The notes: a model not told the origin generated them from the sequence alone. A stretch of DNA of 64,000 bases from Chryseobacterium sp. CH21 (GCF_004119445.1 NZ_QICI01000073.1:1-64000); one strand, 5' to 3'; counted from the stretch's first letter, positions 1-8,803 are shown. Translations and numbers: made by a program.

Positions 1-71
1 CTTAAAAGTGCTTCGGGAATAAATTCTAAAACATCTTTAAGTGATATTTTGTGATCTTTAAAAACTGACAT
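1..71 (-). CDS. N-terminal fragment of unidentified protein, possibly a transposase
   Basis: An ATG on the minus strand at 71 opens a frame that runs without stop to the window edge. It gives 23 residues that begin MSVFKDHKISLKDVL and continue EFIPEALL. The short start resembles, from memory only, the N-terminus of IS4-like transposases of flavobacteria. Twenty-three residues are too few to assign it. A 14-bp inverted repeat lies directly upstream (76-144), which would fit an insertion-sequence end but proves nothing. Confidence 0.35.
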   Translation of the reverse strand, partial: MSVFKDHKISLKDVLEFIPEALL

Positions 72-75
72 AAAC

Positions 76-144
76 AATTGATTATCAGCAATAAAGATAC
101 AAAAAATGAAATAATAAAACAAATTAAATGGCTGATAATCAATT
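76..144. repeat. 14-bp perfect inverted repeat upstream of the edge gene
   Basis: AATTGATTATCAGC at 76-89 is matched exactly by its reverse complement GCTGATAATCAATT at 131-144, with 41 bases between. It lies just upstream of the truncated gene at the left edge. It could be a long stem in a leader, a regulator site pair, or part of an insertion-sequence end. The sequence alone does not decide. Confidence 0.6.
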
Positions 145-171
145 AATTAAAATAATAATATTGAATATCTA

Positions 172-204
172 AAAACAAAAAGTCGGAAGAAAAAATCTTC
201 CGAC
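172..204 (-). terminator. Rho-independent terminator of the TPR gene
   Basis: A 9-bp perfect stem GTCGGAAGA/TCTTCCGAC (182-190 and 196-204) with an A5 loop is followed on the minus strand by a T-rich tract (A-rich 172-181 on the plus strand). It lies about 45 bases past the stop of the TPR gene. Confidence 0.75.
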
Positions 205-248
205 CATGACTAGCATTTCAGCAGGTTTTTTTATTATTTAAGATGATT

Positions 249-1631
249 CTAGTTCTTTTTCTTCACTTTACTGGCTTTTACTTTTTTTACCTCATCTTTA
301 ATGAAAGGATATTTTTTCTGCATATCCTTAGCTAAAGACGGATCAAGTTCTAATGCCTTCTGAAGTGATTCCATTCCTTTATCCTGATCTTTCAGGTTGT
401 AAAAACAATTGCTCAACTGATAAAAAAGCTCAGCTCTGTGATGTTTTTTCAGGGCACTGTTCAAAACAGTGACCGCATCTTCATACTCTCCTACTAACAT
501 TAAAACTTCTGAATAAGCATACCAGTTGTAGAACCTCGAAGGCTCTGCATCCACAAGCTTTTTAAGACAAGAAAGGCTTTCTTCAAACTTCCCTGAATCT
601 ATGAATAAAAACGCCAGTCTTTTCTGGTAATCAAGATTGTTTTCATTCAGCTGGGTAGCTTCTTTGGCATAATGCAATGCTTCAGACATTCCGCCCATTT
701 CTTCGTAAAGATAAGACTGCTCCATCATCGCAAGATAAAACTGAGGGTCTTCTCTCAATGATTTCTGGAATGCATTTAAAGCTAAAATAGGCTGTTTCAA
801 TGCCTTATTGCATAATCCTATCTTATAAAAAGTAAATGCTTTTGTATATTCCAGCTCCAGCATTTCCTCATAAGTCTCGATCGCCTTCTGGTATTGTCCC
901 AAAGCTTCATAACAAGCCGATTTATTAGCATATACTCCCACAGAGTTTGAGTTGATGGCTAACAGATAATCGTACCCTCTTATGGCTTCATCATAATTTT
1001 TTCTGTTGAAATAGAATTGTCCGTATTCAAACCAAGCGGTTTCAGAATAAGGGAATTCGTCTAAATATTCATTAAGAAAGGCAATAGCCTCCTCACTCTT
1101 ATTCAGGTCACTGAAACACACCATTGCGTTTTCCAGCGAATATTCATCCGTAGGATCTTCTTTCAGTGCTTTTCTGTAATGTTTAAGAGCGTTAAAAGGA
1201 TCTCCGAGATTCACATATTCATCCGCAATAAAGTTGTGGAGAAAGTTTTCTTCTTCCTCTAATGTCAAAGCTTTTTTGCAGATTTCAATGGATTTTCTGG
1301 GATTTCCTAAGTTCGAATAATACTTGGCGTAGCAAACCAAAAAGTCTGTATGCTCCATAGAAGCGCCTTTCAGTTCGTCAATAAGTTCTTTCGCCGTATT
1401 ATACTCTTCCCATTCCAGAAGGATTTCAAGTCTTTTGATCTTAATATCCAACGAATTGGGATGAAGCTTCAGACCATAATTGACCGCCATATCAGCGTAA
1501 TTAAAGTCACCCAGCTCCAAATAATAAACGATGATGTCTTCTAACTCTTCGGTATCGAAGTAGAATTCGTCATTGTTTTCCATCATTTCTTCGAACTTTT
1601 TTACAAGTTCATTTCCAAAATACTCTTCCAA
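249..1631 (-). CDS. Tetratricopeptide-repeat protein
   Basis: The 460-residue protein is built almost wholly of TPR-like helix pairs of about 34 residues. They start near residue 30 and run to about 440. Typical cores are NFLHNFIADEYVNLGD (about 129-144), TAWFEYGQFYFNRKNYDEAI (about 198-217) and GVYANKSACYEALGQYQKAI. There is no signal peptide, so it is probably cytosolic. The N-terminus is acidic and the last 15 residues are lysine-rich. TPR arrays serve as protein-protein scaffolds; the partner cannot be read from sequence. It stands alone, with its own terminator at 172-204. Confidence 0.85.
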   Translation of the reverse strand: MEEYFGNELVKKFEEMMENNDEFYFDTEELEDIIVYYLELGDFNYADMAVNYGLKLHPNSLDIKIKRLEILLEWEEYNTAKELIDELKGASMEHTDFLVCYAKYYSNLGNPRKSIEICKKALTLEEEENFLHNFIADEYVNLGDPFNALKHYRKALKEDPTDEYSLENAMVCFSDLNKSEEAIAFLNEYLDEFPYSETAWFEYGQFYFNRKNYDEAIRGYDYLLAINSNSVGVYANKSACYEALGQYQKAIETYEEMLELEYTKAFTFYKIGLCNKALKQPILALNAFQKSLREDPQFYLAMMEQSYLYEEMGGMSEALHYAKEATQLNENNLDYQKRLAFLFIDSGKFEESLSCLKKLVDAEPSRFYNWYAYSEVLMLVGEYEDAVTVLNSALKKHHRAELFYQLSNCFYNLKDQDKGMESLQKALELDPSLAKDMQKKYPFIKDEVKKVKASKVKKKN

Positions 1632-1838
1632 TAGTGTCCTCTTTGTCGGCCCAACGCTTGAATTTACTTACAAACCTCGGCAAACGTTTAGTTAATAATA
1701 CATCTGAAACTGATATTCAAATATTTATGCAAAGTTGCAACTTTTTTTTGAATTTTCCATTTCATTAATTTCTATTATAAAAATAGTAAAAAAAGAAAAC
1801 CGATAAAAGGATTGTGGATAAAAAAACGGAAATTGGGG

Positions 1839-2807
1839 TTAAATTCTTATCACAAGACGTTTTCCGCTTTGTATCTCACCATTCCATGCGGCTTCGATAT
1901 TTTTTATATCAACATCCTGAGTTTCCATTGTAATTTTTCCTTCAACGGCTGCCTGAAACATTTTGGGAATGATTTCTGAAAATAGAAGGGCAGATTCTTC
2001 TTTCGTCCAGCTCCCCAATCCTGATCCTGAAATCTGAATATCCGTACCTCTGAGAATCTGTGAAGACAGCTGAATAGTATCTCCGCTCATTCCTCCTACG
2101 TTTACCAGTTTGGTTTTATGAGAAAAGGTTCCGTCACCTTTGAAGGCAGACAAGATCATTTCTACAGAATGTCCCCAGATATAATCCAAAACGATATCTA
2201 TAGGACTTTCTTTATGAATTTCTTTTATTTTTTGCTTAAAATCATGATCGCCCATCTTTAGAGAAACAGCCTCATCAGCACCCAACTCAAGCAAAGACTG
2301 CAGTGACTCTTCGTTTCTTCCTGTAACAATGATCTTTTGAGCTCCATATAATCTGGCAATCTGAACGGCAATTCGACCTGTAATTCCTGTTGCTCCGTTA
2401 ATCAGAACTGTATTCCCTTTTTGTATTCCTGCTTTAAATTTTAATGCCATTGCAGATCCCATAACGGCATTGGGTAATGCGGCAGCCAGAGAGAAATCCA
2501 ATTTTTCCGGAATCGGAATGGTCATTTTCTTATCTGCTGCAGCTTTTTCGGATATGGTTCCTTTTTTGCTGAAAAAATAGACTTTATTTCCATTTTCCAG
2601 ATATCCTGCTCCATCTGTTCCAATAATGGTTGGCTGATGTTCCTGATTTTCTGTAGAGTAATGGTTTCCTCCTGCTCTGGCTCTGTCCAGATTTTTAATA
2701 GAGGCTGCTTTTACTGCAACCAAAACTTCATTTTCCTGTACTTCAGGGTCTGGAAAATCCATGTATTGAGGAATACTTCCTTTTTCAAATACTATTGCTG
2801 CTTTCAT
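1839..2807 (-). CDS. Medium-chain dehydrogenase/reductase, quinone oxidoreductase-like
   Basis: The 322-residue protein has the MDR layout: an N-terminal GroES-like half and a C-terminal Rossmann half with the nucleotide-binding run NGATGITG at 137-144 and the strand IIVTGR after it. The structural-zinc cysteine cluster and catalytic zinc ligands of classical alcohol dehydrogenases are not seen. It therefore belongs nearer to the NADPH:quinone reductase/enoyl reductase side, although automatic names often call such proteins zinc-binding alcohol dehydrogenase. The substrate is unknown. It is downstream of, and on the same strand as, the Crp/Fnr regulator, but the 339-bp gap argues against a simple operon. 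Confidence 0.8.
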   Translation of the reverse strand: MKAAIVFEKGSIPQYMDFPDPEVQENEVLVAVKAASIKNLDRARAGGNHYSTENQEHQPTIIGTDGAGYLENGNKVYFFSKKGTISEKAAADKKMTIPIPEKLDFSLAAALPNAVMGSAMALKFKAGIQKGNTVLINGATGITGRIAVQIARLYGAQKIIVTGRNEESLQSLLELGADEAVSLKMGDHDFKQKIKEIHKESPIDIVLDYIWGHSVEMILSAFKGDGTFSHKTKLVNVGGMSGDTIQLSSQILRGTDIQISGSGLGSWTKEESALLFSEIIPKMFQAAVEGKITMETQDVDIKNIEAAWNGEIQSGKRLVIRI

Positions 2808-3146
2808 TCTTTTAATTTTTATACAAAATTATGAGGGATGAATGTTGTGAAGCGATAACATTTGTTATCAGTTTTGGAAAGGAAGCCGGAAGAAGGAGGT
2901 TGGGAGTTTACAAAGCCAATAATAGAGTTAAAACGCAGAGGTCGCCAGGTGACATGATATTGTGATTATTATTTGTTCGCAAGGGCACTTCGTTCAGCAA
3001 AGAACAATCAACATTGCTGAGTGGAACGCCTTTGCGATCGTATTCAACAATATATATTATTTTTTGCGAACGTTGTGTTTAAGATGAGCTAGAATTTAGG
3101 CAGTATGTTTTTAAACTTCCTGCTTCTGACTTCCATTTCCAACCTC
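2808..3146. other. Intergenic region with degenerate repetitive sequence
   Basis: No credible gene is visible in these 339 bases. The ends carry GGAAG/CTTCC-rich low-complexity words in opposite orientation (around 2877-2910 and 3113-3145). Sequence of this type is common between genes in flavobacteria. The middle has the near-inverted words TTCGCAAGGGCACTTCGTTC (2977-2996) and GAACGCCTTTGCGA (3024-3037). It looks like decayed repeat DNA. Confidence 0.45.
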
Positions 3147-3725
3147 TTAAAGTCTTTCTTTCAATATTTTGCTTTTGATTCTGCTGAGATGTACTGTTGT
3201 AATTCCGAGATAGGAAGCTATATAATGTTGGGGAACTCTTTTGATGATCTCCGGTTTTTGTTTAACCAGATTCAGATATCGCTGCTGAGGGGTATCTTTA
3301 ATGAATGAAAAGAAGTGTTTCATATAATCGAATACCCTTTCGAAAAGAGTATCCATAAAGAGGTTTCTAAGTTCCTGATTTTCATAGACTTCTTCCAGGA
3401 AAGCTTCCACATCAGGTTTGTTGATTTTGTATAAAACGCAAGGTTCTATGGTCTCAAATGACACCATACTTGGCAATCCTTTTTTAAAACTTTCAAGGGA
3501 AGAGAACATTGTATTTTCAAGGAAAAACTGAAATGTAACGTCTTTTCCGTCATTATTATACCAGGCTCTGACAATACCCTTTTCAATGTAATAGGCATTA
3601 TAGGAAACCTCGTCTTCTTTCAAAAGCAGGGTTTTGGCAGGAACTTCCATGCGTTCGAAGCTGGCCAGAAATTTTCTCCACTTTTCTTTGGGGAAAGGAA
3701 ACCTGTTTTTGATATGTTCAAACAT
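3147..3725 (-). CDS. Crp/Fnr family transcriptional regulator
   Basis: The 192-residue protein has an N-terminal cyclic-nucleotide-binding-type beta roll (about 25-115, including the run ARYNND-like AWYNNDGKDVTFQFFLENT) and a C-terminal helix-turn-helix (about 165-188, IASYLGITTVHLSRIKSKI). It has no Fnr-type N-terminal cysteine cluster. The length and the short C-terminus match the many small Crp-like regulators of Bacteroidota, whose ligands are mostly unknown. It starts 36 bases downstream of the glmM terminator and so is transcribed on its own. The MDR oxidoreductase downstream could be a target. Confidence 0.85.
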   Translation of the reverse strand: MFEHIKNRFPFPKEKWRKFLASFERMEVPAKTLLLKEDEVSYNAYYIEKGIVRAWYNNDGKDVTFQFFLENTMFSSLESFKKGLPSMVSFETIEPCVLYKINKPDVEAFLEEVYENQELRNLFMDTLFERVFDYMKHFFSFIKDTPQQRYLNLVKQKPEIIKRVPQHYIASYLGITTVHLSRIKSKILKERL

Positions 3726-3734
3726 TCCTGATAT

Positions 3735-3761
3735 AAAAAAGAACAGACAATGTGTCCGTTC
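3735..3761 (-). terminator. Terminator of glmM
   Basis: On the minus strand GAACGGA, a 7-base loop and TCTGTTC (3741-3761, one G-U pair) are followed by six T (plus-strand A run 3735-3740). It lies just past the glmM stop and before the Crp/Fnr start. Confidence 0.7.
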
Positions 3762-3772
3762 TTCGTCTATTT

Positions 3773-5155
3773 TTAGATTAAACTCTTGATTTTAGCTATG
3801 ATATCATCTCCTAATTGATCTGCTTCTTCCTGAGATTTAGCTTCAGTATAGATTCTGATAATCGGCTCTGTATTAGACTTTCTAAGGTGAACCCAATTGT
3901 TTTCAAAGTCTATTTTCACACCGTCTACTGTAGAAACGTCTTCATTCTGATATTCCTTTTCCATTTTGCTTAAGATAGCATCTACATCAATTTCCGGTGT
4001 CAGTTCAATTTTCTTTTTACCCATGAAATAGCTTGGATATCCTGCTCTTAATTCGGAAACCGTTTTGTTTTCTTTGGCTAAGTGAGTTAAAAATAAGGCT
4101 ACTCCTACTAAAGAGTCTCTTCCGTAATGTAATTCAGGGTAGATAATTCCTCCGTTTCCTTCTCCTCCGATCACTGCATTTTTCTCTTTCATCAAAGTAA
4201 CAACGTTTACTTCTCCTACAGCACTTGCAAAATATTCTGAATCGTGGGCATTTGCTACATCTCTCAATGCGCGGCTTGAAGACAAGTTGGAAATTGCAGC
4301 TCCTTTTTTGTGTTTCAACAGATAATCTGCAACGGCTACCAAGGTGTATTCTTCCCCAAACATTTCCCCTTTTTCGTCAATCAGAGCCAGTCTGTCCACA
4401 TCCGGATCTACTACTACTCCCAGATCGGCGTTTTCTTTTTTTACCAATTCACAAATGTCTCCTAAATGTTCTTTCAATGGTTCAGGATTGTGTGGGAAGT
4501 GACCTGTTGGTTCGCAATATAATTTGATGGTTTCACAACCTAATTTATCCAAAAGCATAGGGATAGCAATTCCTCCCGTAGAGTTTACCGCATCAAGAAC
4601 GACTTTAAAGTTTTTCGCTTTGATAGCTTCTACATCTATCATTGGCAAATCCAGAATCTGCTGAATATGGATATCAAAAGCATCGTCTCTTGTTTCGTAT
4701 TTTCCAAGATCATCTACTTCTGCATAGTTGAAGTCTTCACTTTCTGCCAAGGCCAGAACTTCTGCACCGTTTTCACCACTGATGAATTCTCCTTTTTCGT
4801 TTAATAGTTTAAGGGCATTCCATTGTTTTGGGTTGTGAGAAGCGGTAAGAATAATTCCTCCGTCTGCATTAAGCTCAGGAACCATTACTTCTACTGTAGG
4901 TGTTGTAGAAAGTCCTAAGTCTACCACATTGATTCCTAATCCCTGCAAAGTAGCTGTTACCAGGGAAGAAACCATTTGACCAGAAATTCTGGCATCTCTT
5001 CCGATAATAAGGGTAAGGTCTTTTTTATTTTTATTATTCTGAAGCCAGGTTCCGAATGCGGATGCGAATTTTACCACATCCAGCGGTGTTAAGTTATCAT
5101 TTATTTTTCCACCGATAGTTCCGCGAATTCCGGAAATAGATTTTATTAACGACAT
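3773..5155 (-). CDS. glmM: Phosphoglucosamine mutase / phosphohexomutase
   Basis: The 460-residue protein is an alpha-D-phosphohexomutase. The phosphoserine loop TASHNP is at 104-109 (Ser106), the metal-binding DPDVDR at 250-255, the sugar-binding GEGNGG at 331-336, and a C-terminal phosphate-binding segment RKSNTEPIIRIYTEA near 430. GlmM converts glucosamine-6-phosphate to glucosamine-1-phosphate on the way to UDP-GlcNAc for peptidoglycan and LPS. In Bacteroidota the enzyme of this length is normally taken as GlmM, although phosphomannomutase activity cannot be excluded from sequence. It has its own promoter-like box at 5194-5201 and a terminator at 3735-3761. Confidence 0.88.
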   Translation of the reverse strand: MSLIKSISGIRGTIGGKINDNLTPLDVVKFASAFGTWLQNNKNKKDLTLIIGRDARISGQMVSSLVTATLQGLGINVVDLGLSTTPTVEVMVPELNADGGIILTASHNPKQWNALKLLNEKGEFISGENGAEVLALAESEDFNYAEVDDLGKYETRDDAFDIHIQQILDLPMIDVEAIKAKNFKVVLDAVNSTGGIAIPMLLDKLGCETIKLYCEPTGHFPHNPEPLKEHLGDICELVKKENADLGVVVDPDVDRLALIDEKGEMFGEEYTLVAVADYLLKHKKGAAISNLSSSRALRDVANAHDSEYFASAVGEVNVVTLMKEKNAVIGGEGNGGIIYPELHYGRDSLVGVALFLTHLAKENKTVSELRAGYPSYFMGKKKIELTPEIDVDAILSKMEKEYQNEDVSTVDGVKIDFENNWVHLRKSNTEPIIRIYTEAKSQEEADQLGDDIIAKIKSLI

Positions 5156-5193
5156 TATGTTTTTAATTTATAGTTTTTCTAAGTTTTCCATAG

Positions 5194-5201
5194 CAAAGAT
5201 A
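5194..5201 (-). promoter_or_regulatory. Bacteroidota -7 box for glmM
   Basis: The minus strand reads TATCTTTG, an exact match to the Bacteroidota -7 consensus TAnnTTTG, 39 bases before the glmM start. A TTG lies upstream but closer (14 bases) than the usual -33 spacing. Confidence 0.45.
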
Positions 5202-5219
5202 CTTAAAAGACCTTTCAAC

Positions 5220-6236
5220 TTATAGAATGGGAATCTTTTTTTGGATTTTATCATAGGTATTTTTCACAACTTTCGGTGGTGCAAAACGATACCCAATGTA
5301 CAACAGCCCGTAGAGGTTATTATTTTCCACAGTCTGGTTGTCTTTCTGATCGTAGGCATTGGCATTAAAATTAATTTTGCCTCCGAATAAGAACCGGTCT
5401 GTATTATAACCTACATGCAACCCGCCTTGCATTCTTATGGTGGCATACTGTGCATTTTCTTTTACTCCTCCATTCTCAAGATCTCTGTAACTGGAGAATT
5501 TTCCGCCTACCCCAACAGCCAGATAGGGAGCGATATTTACTTTTGTCCCAATGACCCAATTGTAGAAATATCCGATATTACCTCCGATATTATATTGAGT
5601 TTCTTTACTTTTTACTTCATCAATTTTATTTCTGAAAATAGTAAGATCATAATCCACAAAAGGAACCCAGCTTCCACTGCTTTTCTTTTGCCATTCACCT
5701 TGAGTATAGATTGTTTTTGCTGAAAAATGTTTATTGAGAACATAGGAAGTAGAACCTCCAAAACTTTGCACTCTAAGATCTGGAAACTGAAGGTAGGGAT
5801 CTCTTCCTTCCTCCCACTGTGGGAAAAGGTCTTTCATGTTTTCCACATAAAAGCCTCTTACATTTTTATAGTATAGATTTTGGATGATTCTGCCTGGGAA
5901 AAATCTGAAGCTGAAATCAGTATACGAACTTTTCCCTTTCATATTGTCATCATTATTTCCATTTAGAAATCTGGGAGCAAATGATAGTGTTGCACTTATG
6001 ATCCTATAATCGATTGAAAGGGATGTTTTTGTTTTATTGTTGATAGACAGGACGGTCTTGTTGGCATTTTTACCTTCTCCCTCCAAAAAGACATAGCTCT
6101 CAATATTGGTATCAAGATTCACACGAATCATTACCTGGTCTGCATAAGACTTGGTATTTGCGGTATCAGACTGTGCTTTTACCTGAAAGACAAATAAAGA
6201 AAATAATACAGGTAATCCTGCCTTTAAAAATTTCAA
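5220..6236 (-). CDS. Exported DUF4421-like outer-membrane protein
   Basis: The 338-residue protein has a clear signal peptide (about 1-21, ending QVKAQ). It is followed by alternating aromatic/glycine beta-strand segments such as the run near 255-290 and a final GLLYIGYRFAPP, as in a small beta-barrel. The pattern fits the DUF4421 family of Bacteroidota, which I recognise from overall layout rather than a decisive motif. The function is unknown; the likely location is the outer membrane. It lies between glmM and the feo operon and appears to be a single gene. Confidence 0.65.
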   Translation of the reverse strand: MKFLKAGLPVLFSLFVFQVKAQSDTANTKSYADQVMIRVNLDTNIESYVFLEGEGKNANKTVLSINNKTKTSLSIDYRIISATLSFAPRFLNGNNDDNMKGKSSYTDFSFRFFPGRIIQNLYYKNVRGFYVENMKDLFPQWEEGRDPYLQFPDLRVQSFGGSTSYVLNKHFSAKTIYTQGEWQKKSSGSWVPFVDYDLTIFRNKIDEVKSKETQYNIGGNIGYFYNWVIGTKVNIAPYLAVGVGGKFSSYRDLENGGVKENAQYATIRMQGGLHVGYNTDRFLFGGKINFNANAYDQKDNQTVENNNLYGLLYIGYRFAPPKVVKNTYDKIQKKIPIL

Positions 6237-6302
6237 ACCGAATAATTTTCGTTAGAAAAATGAATTTACTACATTTTTTTCAATTATTCGTTGAATACAA
6301 TA

Positions 6303-6455
6303 TTAAGAACAGCCGCAATCTTTGTCGCAGTTGGTTCTCTTGGAGCTGAATTTCTTGGGTGCGAAATTCTTTCTGAGTACTTTAAATAGTGAGTAACAGG
6401 CGAATGTTACAATTAATGCAATAAGTACGTACTGAATAATTAATGATGAGTCCAT
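6303..6455 (-). CDS. FeoB-associated Cys-rich membrane protein
   Basis: The 50-residue protein starts at 6455, where its ATG overlaps the feoB stop in a TAATG junction, so it is translationally coupled. It has one membrane segment (about residues 5-25) and a C-terminal tail ending NCDKDCGCS with three cysteines close together. Small proteins of this layout follow feoB in many bacteria and are thought to assist ferrous iron uptake, perhaps as an iron or redox site at the inner membrane. A longer reading that begins further upstream inside feoB is unlikely because of the exact overlap. Confidence 0.8.
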   Translation of the reverse strand: MDSSLIIQYVLIALIVTFACYSLFKVLRKNFAPKKFSSKRTNCDKDCGCS

Positions 6456-8488
6456 TACTTTAAAATCTGATATACTATCATCGACACAAAATATGCCAAA
6501 CCTGTCATCATGACTACCTGAAAGCCGGTCCATTTCCAGCTTTTGGTTTCTCTGTAGACTACTGCAAGTGTAGAAACACACTGCATTGCAAATGCATAGA
6601 AAAGAAGAACCGAAATTCCGGTTGCAAAACTGAAGACTTTTTCTCCGTTGGGTTTTACATCTCTTCTCATTTTATCAATTACTTTTACTTCCGGAGCATC
6701 ATCTTCCAGACTGTAAAGGGTAGACATTGTACCTACAAAAACTTCTCTCGCTACAAAACTCGTAAGAATTCCTACGCCCATTTTCCAGTCGTAGCCAAGC
6801 GGAGCAATTACAGGTTCTATTCCTTTACCCATTTTAGCAAGGTAAGAATGATCCAGGTGAACGTCTGCAGCTACCAATTCATTTGTTTTCTGGCTTGGCC
6901 CGAAATAGCTCAGGAACCAGATGATGATACTTACAATGAAGATTATTTTTCCGGCTCCGGTAATGAAGTCCCAGACTTTTCCTAACACCATTTTCAAGTC
7001 ATATGCGAAAAGTGGTTTTTTATAGGTAGGAAGGTCCATTACAAGGTATGTTTTTCCTTTGCTTTTAATAAATCTTTGAAGGATTGCTGCTGAGAATAAA
7101 GCAACCAGGAAACCAAGGAGATACATTCCCATCAATACCAGTGCTTTATATTTTATTCCTAAAAATGTTCCTTCTGAGATAATCAGTCCGATGATAATAC
7201 TGTATACCGGAAGCCTCGCAGAACACGTCATAAAGGGGGTTACCAATATGGTTAGCAATCTTTCTTTTACGTTTTCAATATTTCTTGTGGAAATTACCGC
7301 AGGGATGGCACAGGCGGTTCCTGAAACCAGTGGAACGATACTTTTCCCGTTAAGTCCGAAAGGACGCAGTAATCTGTCCATCAGAAATACTACTCTCGCC
7401 ATATATCCTGAATCTTCCAACAGGTAAAGGAAATATAACAGAATCCCGATCTGTGGGGCGAAAACTACAATTCCTCCTATTCCCGGAACAATTCCATTTG
7501 AAATCAATGAATTAATAGGTCCTTCCGGAAGGTGTTCATTGGTGAATGCTGCCAACCATGAGAAGGTCTCTTCGATCCAATTCATCGGATATTCTGCAAG
7601 AAAGAAAACACTTTGGAAAATCACTAACAAAATGAGTAAAAAGACTATATATCCCCAGAATTTATGAACCAAAACTTTATCCAGTTTTTCGGTTAATAAT
7701 TCTTTGAACTGGGCTTTTTTAGAAATAACATCAGCCAATATCTTGTCTACATTCTGATATCTTCTAACGGTCTCCTGAACCTGTAATCTTTTCGGAACCA
7801 AACTTTTAGAATCAGCTTCATGTAATTGTTCCATCACAGAGCCAATTCTTCCAAGATCTGTTCCCAGGGAAAGGCTCATCCACGCTTTATATTCATTATC
7901 GAAACCTTTGTGTGCCGCCAGTTTCTGAATAAAATCTCTATGTTCGTTAGGCGTTTCAAAAGAAAGAGTATTTGTTTTTACAAACTCGTTATTGTAAACC
8001 GCTTCTCTTACTTCGTCAATTCCTATATGTTCTTTGGCATTGGTCTGAATAATTTTAATGCCCAATGCTTCAGAAAACTTTTGAATATCTATGGTAATTC
8101 CTCTTCTTTCTGCCTGATCAATCTGATTGACAATCAAAATCATTGGAATACCAAGATCCTGAATCTGTTGAAACAAAAGCAATCCTCTTTTTAAACTTAA
8201 TGCTTCAAGAATGTAAACAACTCCCGCGTAGTTTTTCTGTTCGTCGATAAGATATTTGGAAAAAATAGCCTCATCTTCTGAACTCGGGTATACACTATAA
8301 GAGCCTGGAAGGTCAATCACTTCCACTTCTTCATTTTTATACGTATAATTCCCCGAATGGCTTGCAACGGTAACGCCGGCATAGTTTCCGGTTTTCTGCT
8401 TTTTGTTGCAAAGCGTATTAAAAACCGTTGACTTTCCTACATTAGGATTTCCGACTAAAAGTATCTGTTTTTTCTTGTTTTCCTGCAT
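6455..8488 (-). CDS. feoB: Ferrous iron transport protein B
   Basis: The 677-residue protein has an N-terminal G domain: G1 GNPNVGKST at 13-21, G2 threonine region around 33-40, G3 DLPGSYS at 59-65, and the G4-type NQID near 120. A spacer region follows, then a membrane domain from about 275 with repeated gate-type segments (the Cys-containing SGTACAIPA and TCSARLPVY runs). FeoB imports Fe2+ across the inner membrane. It is in an operon feoA-feoB-small Cys-rich protein. Both junctions are TAATG overlaps (8486-8490 and 6453-6457), which implies coupled translation and fixed stoichiometry. Confidence 0.97.
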   Translation of the reverse strand: MQENKKKQILLVGNPNVGKSTVFNTLCNKKQKTGNYAGVTVASHSGNYTYKNEEVEVIDLPGSYSVYPSSEDEAIFSKYLIDEQKNYAGVVYILEALSLKRGLLLFQQIQDLGIPMILIVNQIDQAERRGITIDIQKFSEALGIKIIQTNAKEHIGIDEVREAVYNNEFVKTNTLSFETPNEHRDFIQKLAAHKGFDNEYKAWMSLSLGTDLGRIGSVMEQLHEADSKSLVPKRLQVQETVRRYQNVDKILADVISKKAQFKELLTEKLDKVLVHKFWGYIVFLLILLVIFQSVFFLAEYPMNWIEETFSWLAAFTNEHLPEGPINSLISNGIVPGIGGIVVFAPQIGILLYFLYLLEDSGYMARVVFLMDRLLRPFGLNGKSIVPLVSGTACAIPAVISTRNIENVKERLLTILVTPFMTCSARLPVYSIIIGLIISEGTFLGIKYKALVLMGMYLLGFLVALFSAAILQRFIKSKGKTYLVMDLPTYKKPLFAYDLKMVLGKVWDFITGAGKIIFIVSIIIWFLSYFGPSQKTNELVAADVHLDHSYLAKMGKGIEPVIAPLGYDWKMGVGILTSFVAREVFVGTMSTLYSLEDDAPEVKVIDKMRRDVKPNGEKVFSFATGISVLLFYAFAMQCVSTLAVVYRETKSWKWTGFQVVMMTGLAYFVSMIVYQILK

Positions 8489-8742
8489 TAATTCAATTCT
8501 TCAACAATGATGTAATCTCCTTCTTCCTCACGAAGAGCAATCCGGCTTTTTTCTGCTCCAAACTCCACATACATAGGCCCATTGAACGGAGCCTGATACA
8601 AAATTCTGAAAACGGTCTCCGGAAGGAGCCCCATTTCAATGATTTTATTGGGCATTTTAAGATGGTCGTTATCATACCCCAATATCTTCCCCATTTTGTT
8701 TTTAGGGAATCCACTTAATTTATGTAATCCTTTCTCTTTCAA
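8488..8742 (-). CDS. feoA: Ferrous iron transport protein A
   Basis: The 84-residue protein has the SH3-like FeoA fold pattern: GxIxGYDNDHLKMPNKIIEMGLLPETVFRI in the first half and the terminal IALREEEGDYIIVEE. FeoA is a small cytosolic partner of FeoB in ferrous iron uptake. It is the first gene of the operon, and its TAA overlaps the feoB ATG by one base. A promoter box and a palindromic operator-like site lie at 8762-8793. Confidence 0.93.
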   Translation of the reverse strand: MKEKGLHKLSGFPKNKMGKILGYDNDHLKMPNKIIEMGLLPETVFRILYQAPFNGPMYVEFGAEKSRIALREEEGDYIIVEELN

Positions 8743-8761
8743 AGCCTAATTTTTAGTCCTG

Positions 8762-8769
8762 CAAATATA
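8762..8769 (-). promoter_or_regulatory. -7 box of the feoAB promoter
   Basis: The minus strand reads TATATTTG, an exact TAnnTTTG match, 20 bases before the feoA start. The 21-bp palindrome at 8773-8793 sits directly upstream, in the place of the -7/-33 spacer. Confidence 0.5.
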
Positions 8770-8772
8770 CGC

Positions 8773-8793
8773 TATTTAAATTTAATCTAAATA
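8773..8793. promoter_or_regulatory. Palindromic operator-like site in the feoAB promoter
   Basis: The 21 bases run TATTTAAATT, a central T, then AATCTAAATA. Nine of the ten arm pairs match. The half-site resembles TTTAGATTAA, as found in operators of iron-sensing repressors of the DtxR/Fur type. The position over the promoter spacer fits repression by iron-loaded regulator. Which family binds it is inference. Confidence 0.5.
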
Positions 8794-8803
8794 ACGTCTC
8801 TGT

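Noticed and set aside
1813..1821. Perfect DnaA box TGTGGATAA
   Set aside because: It is a single copy in an ordinary gap with no further boxes around it, so chance is likely.
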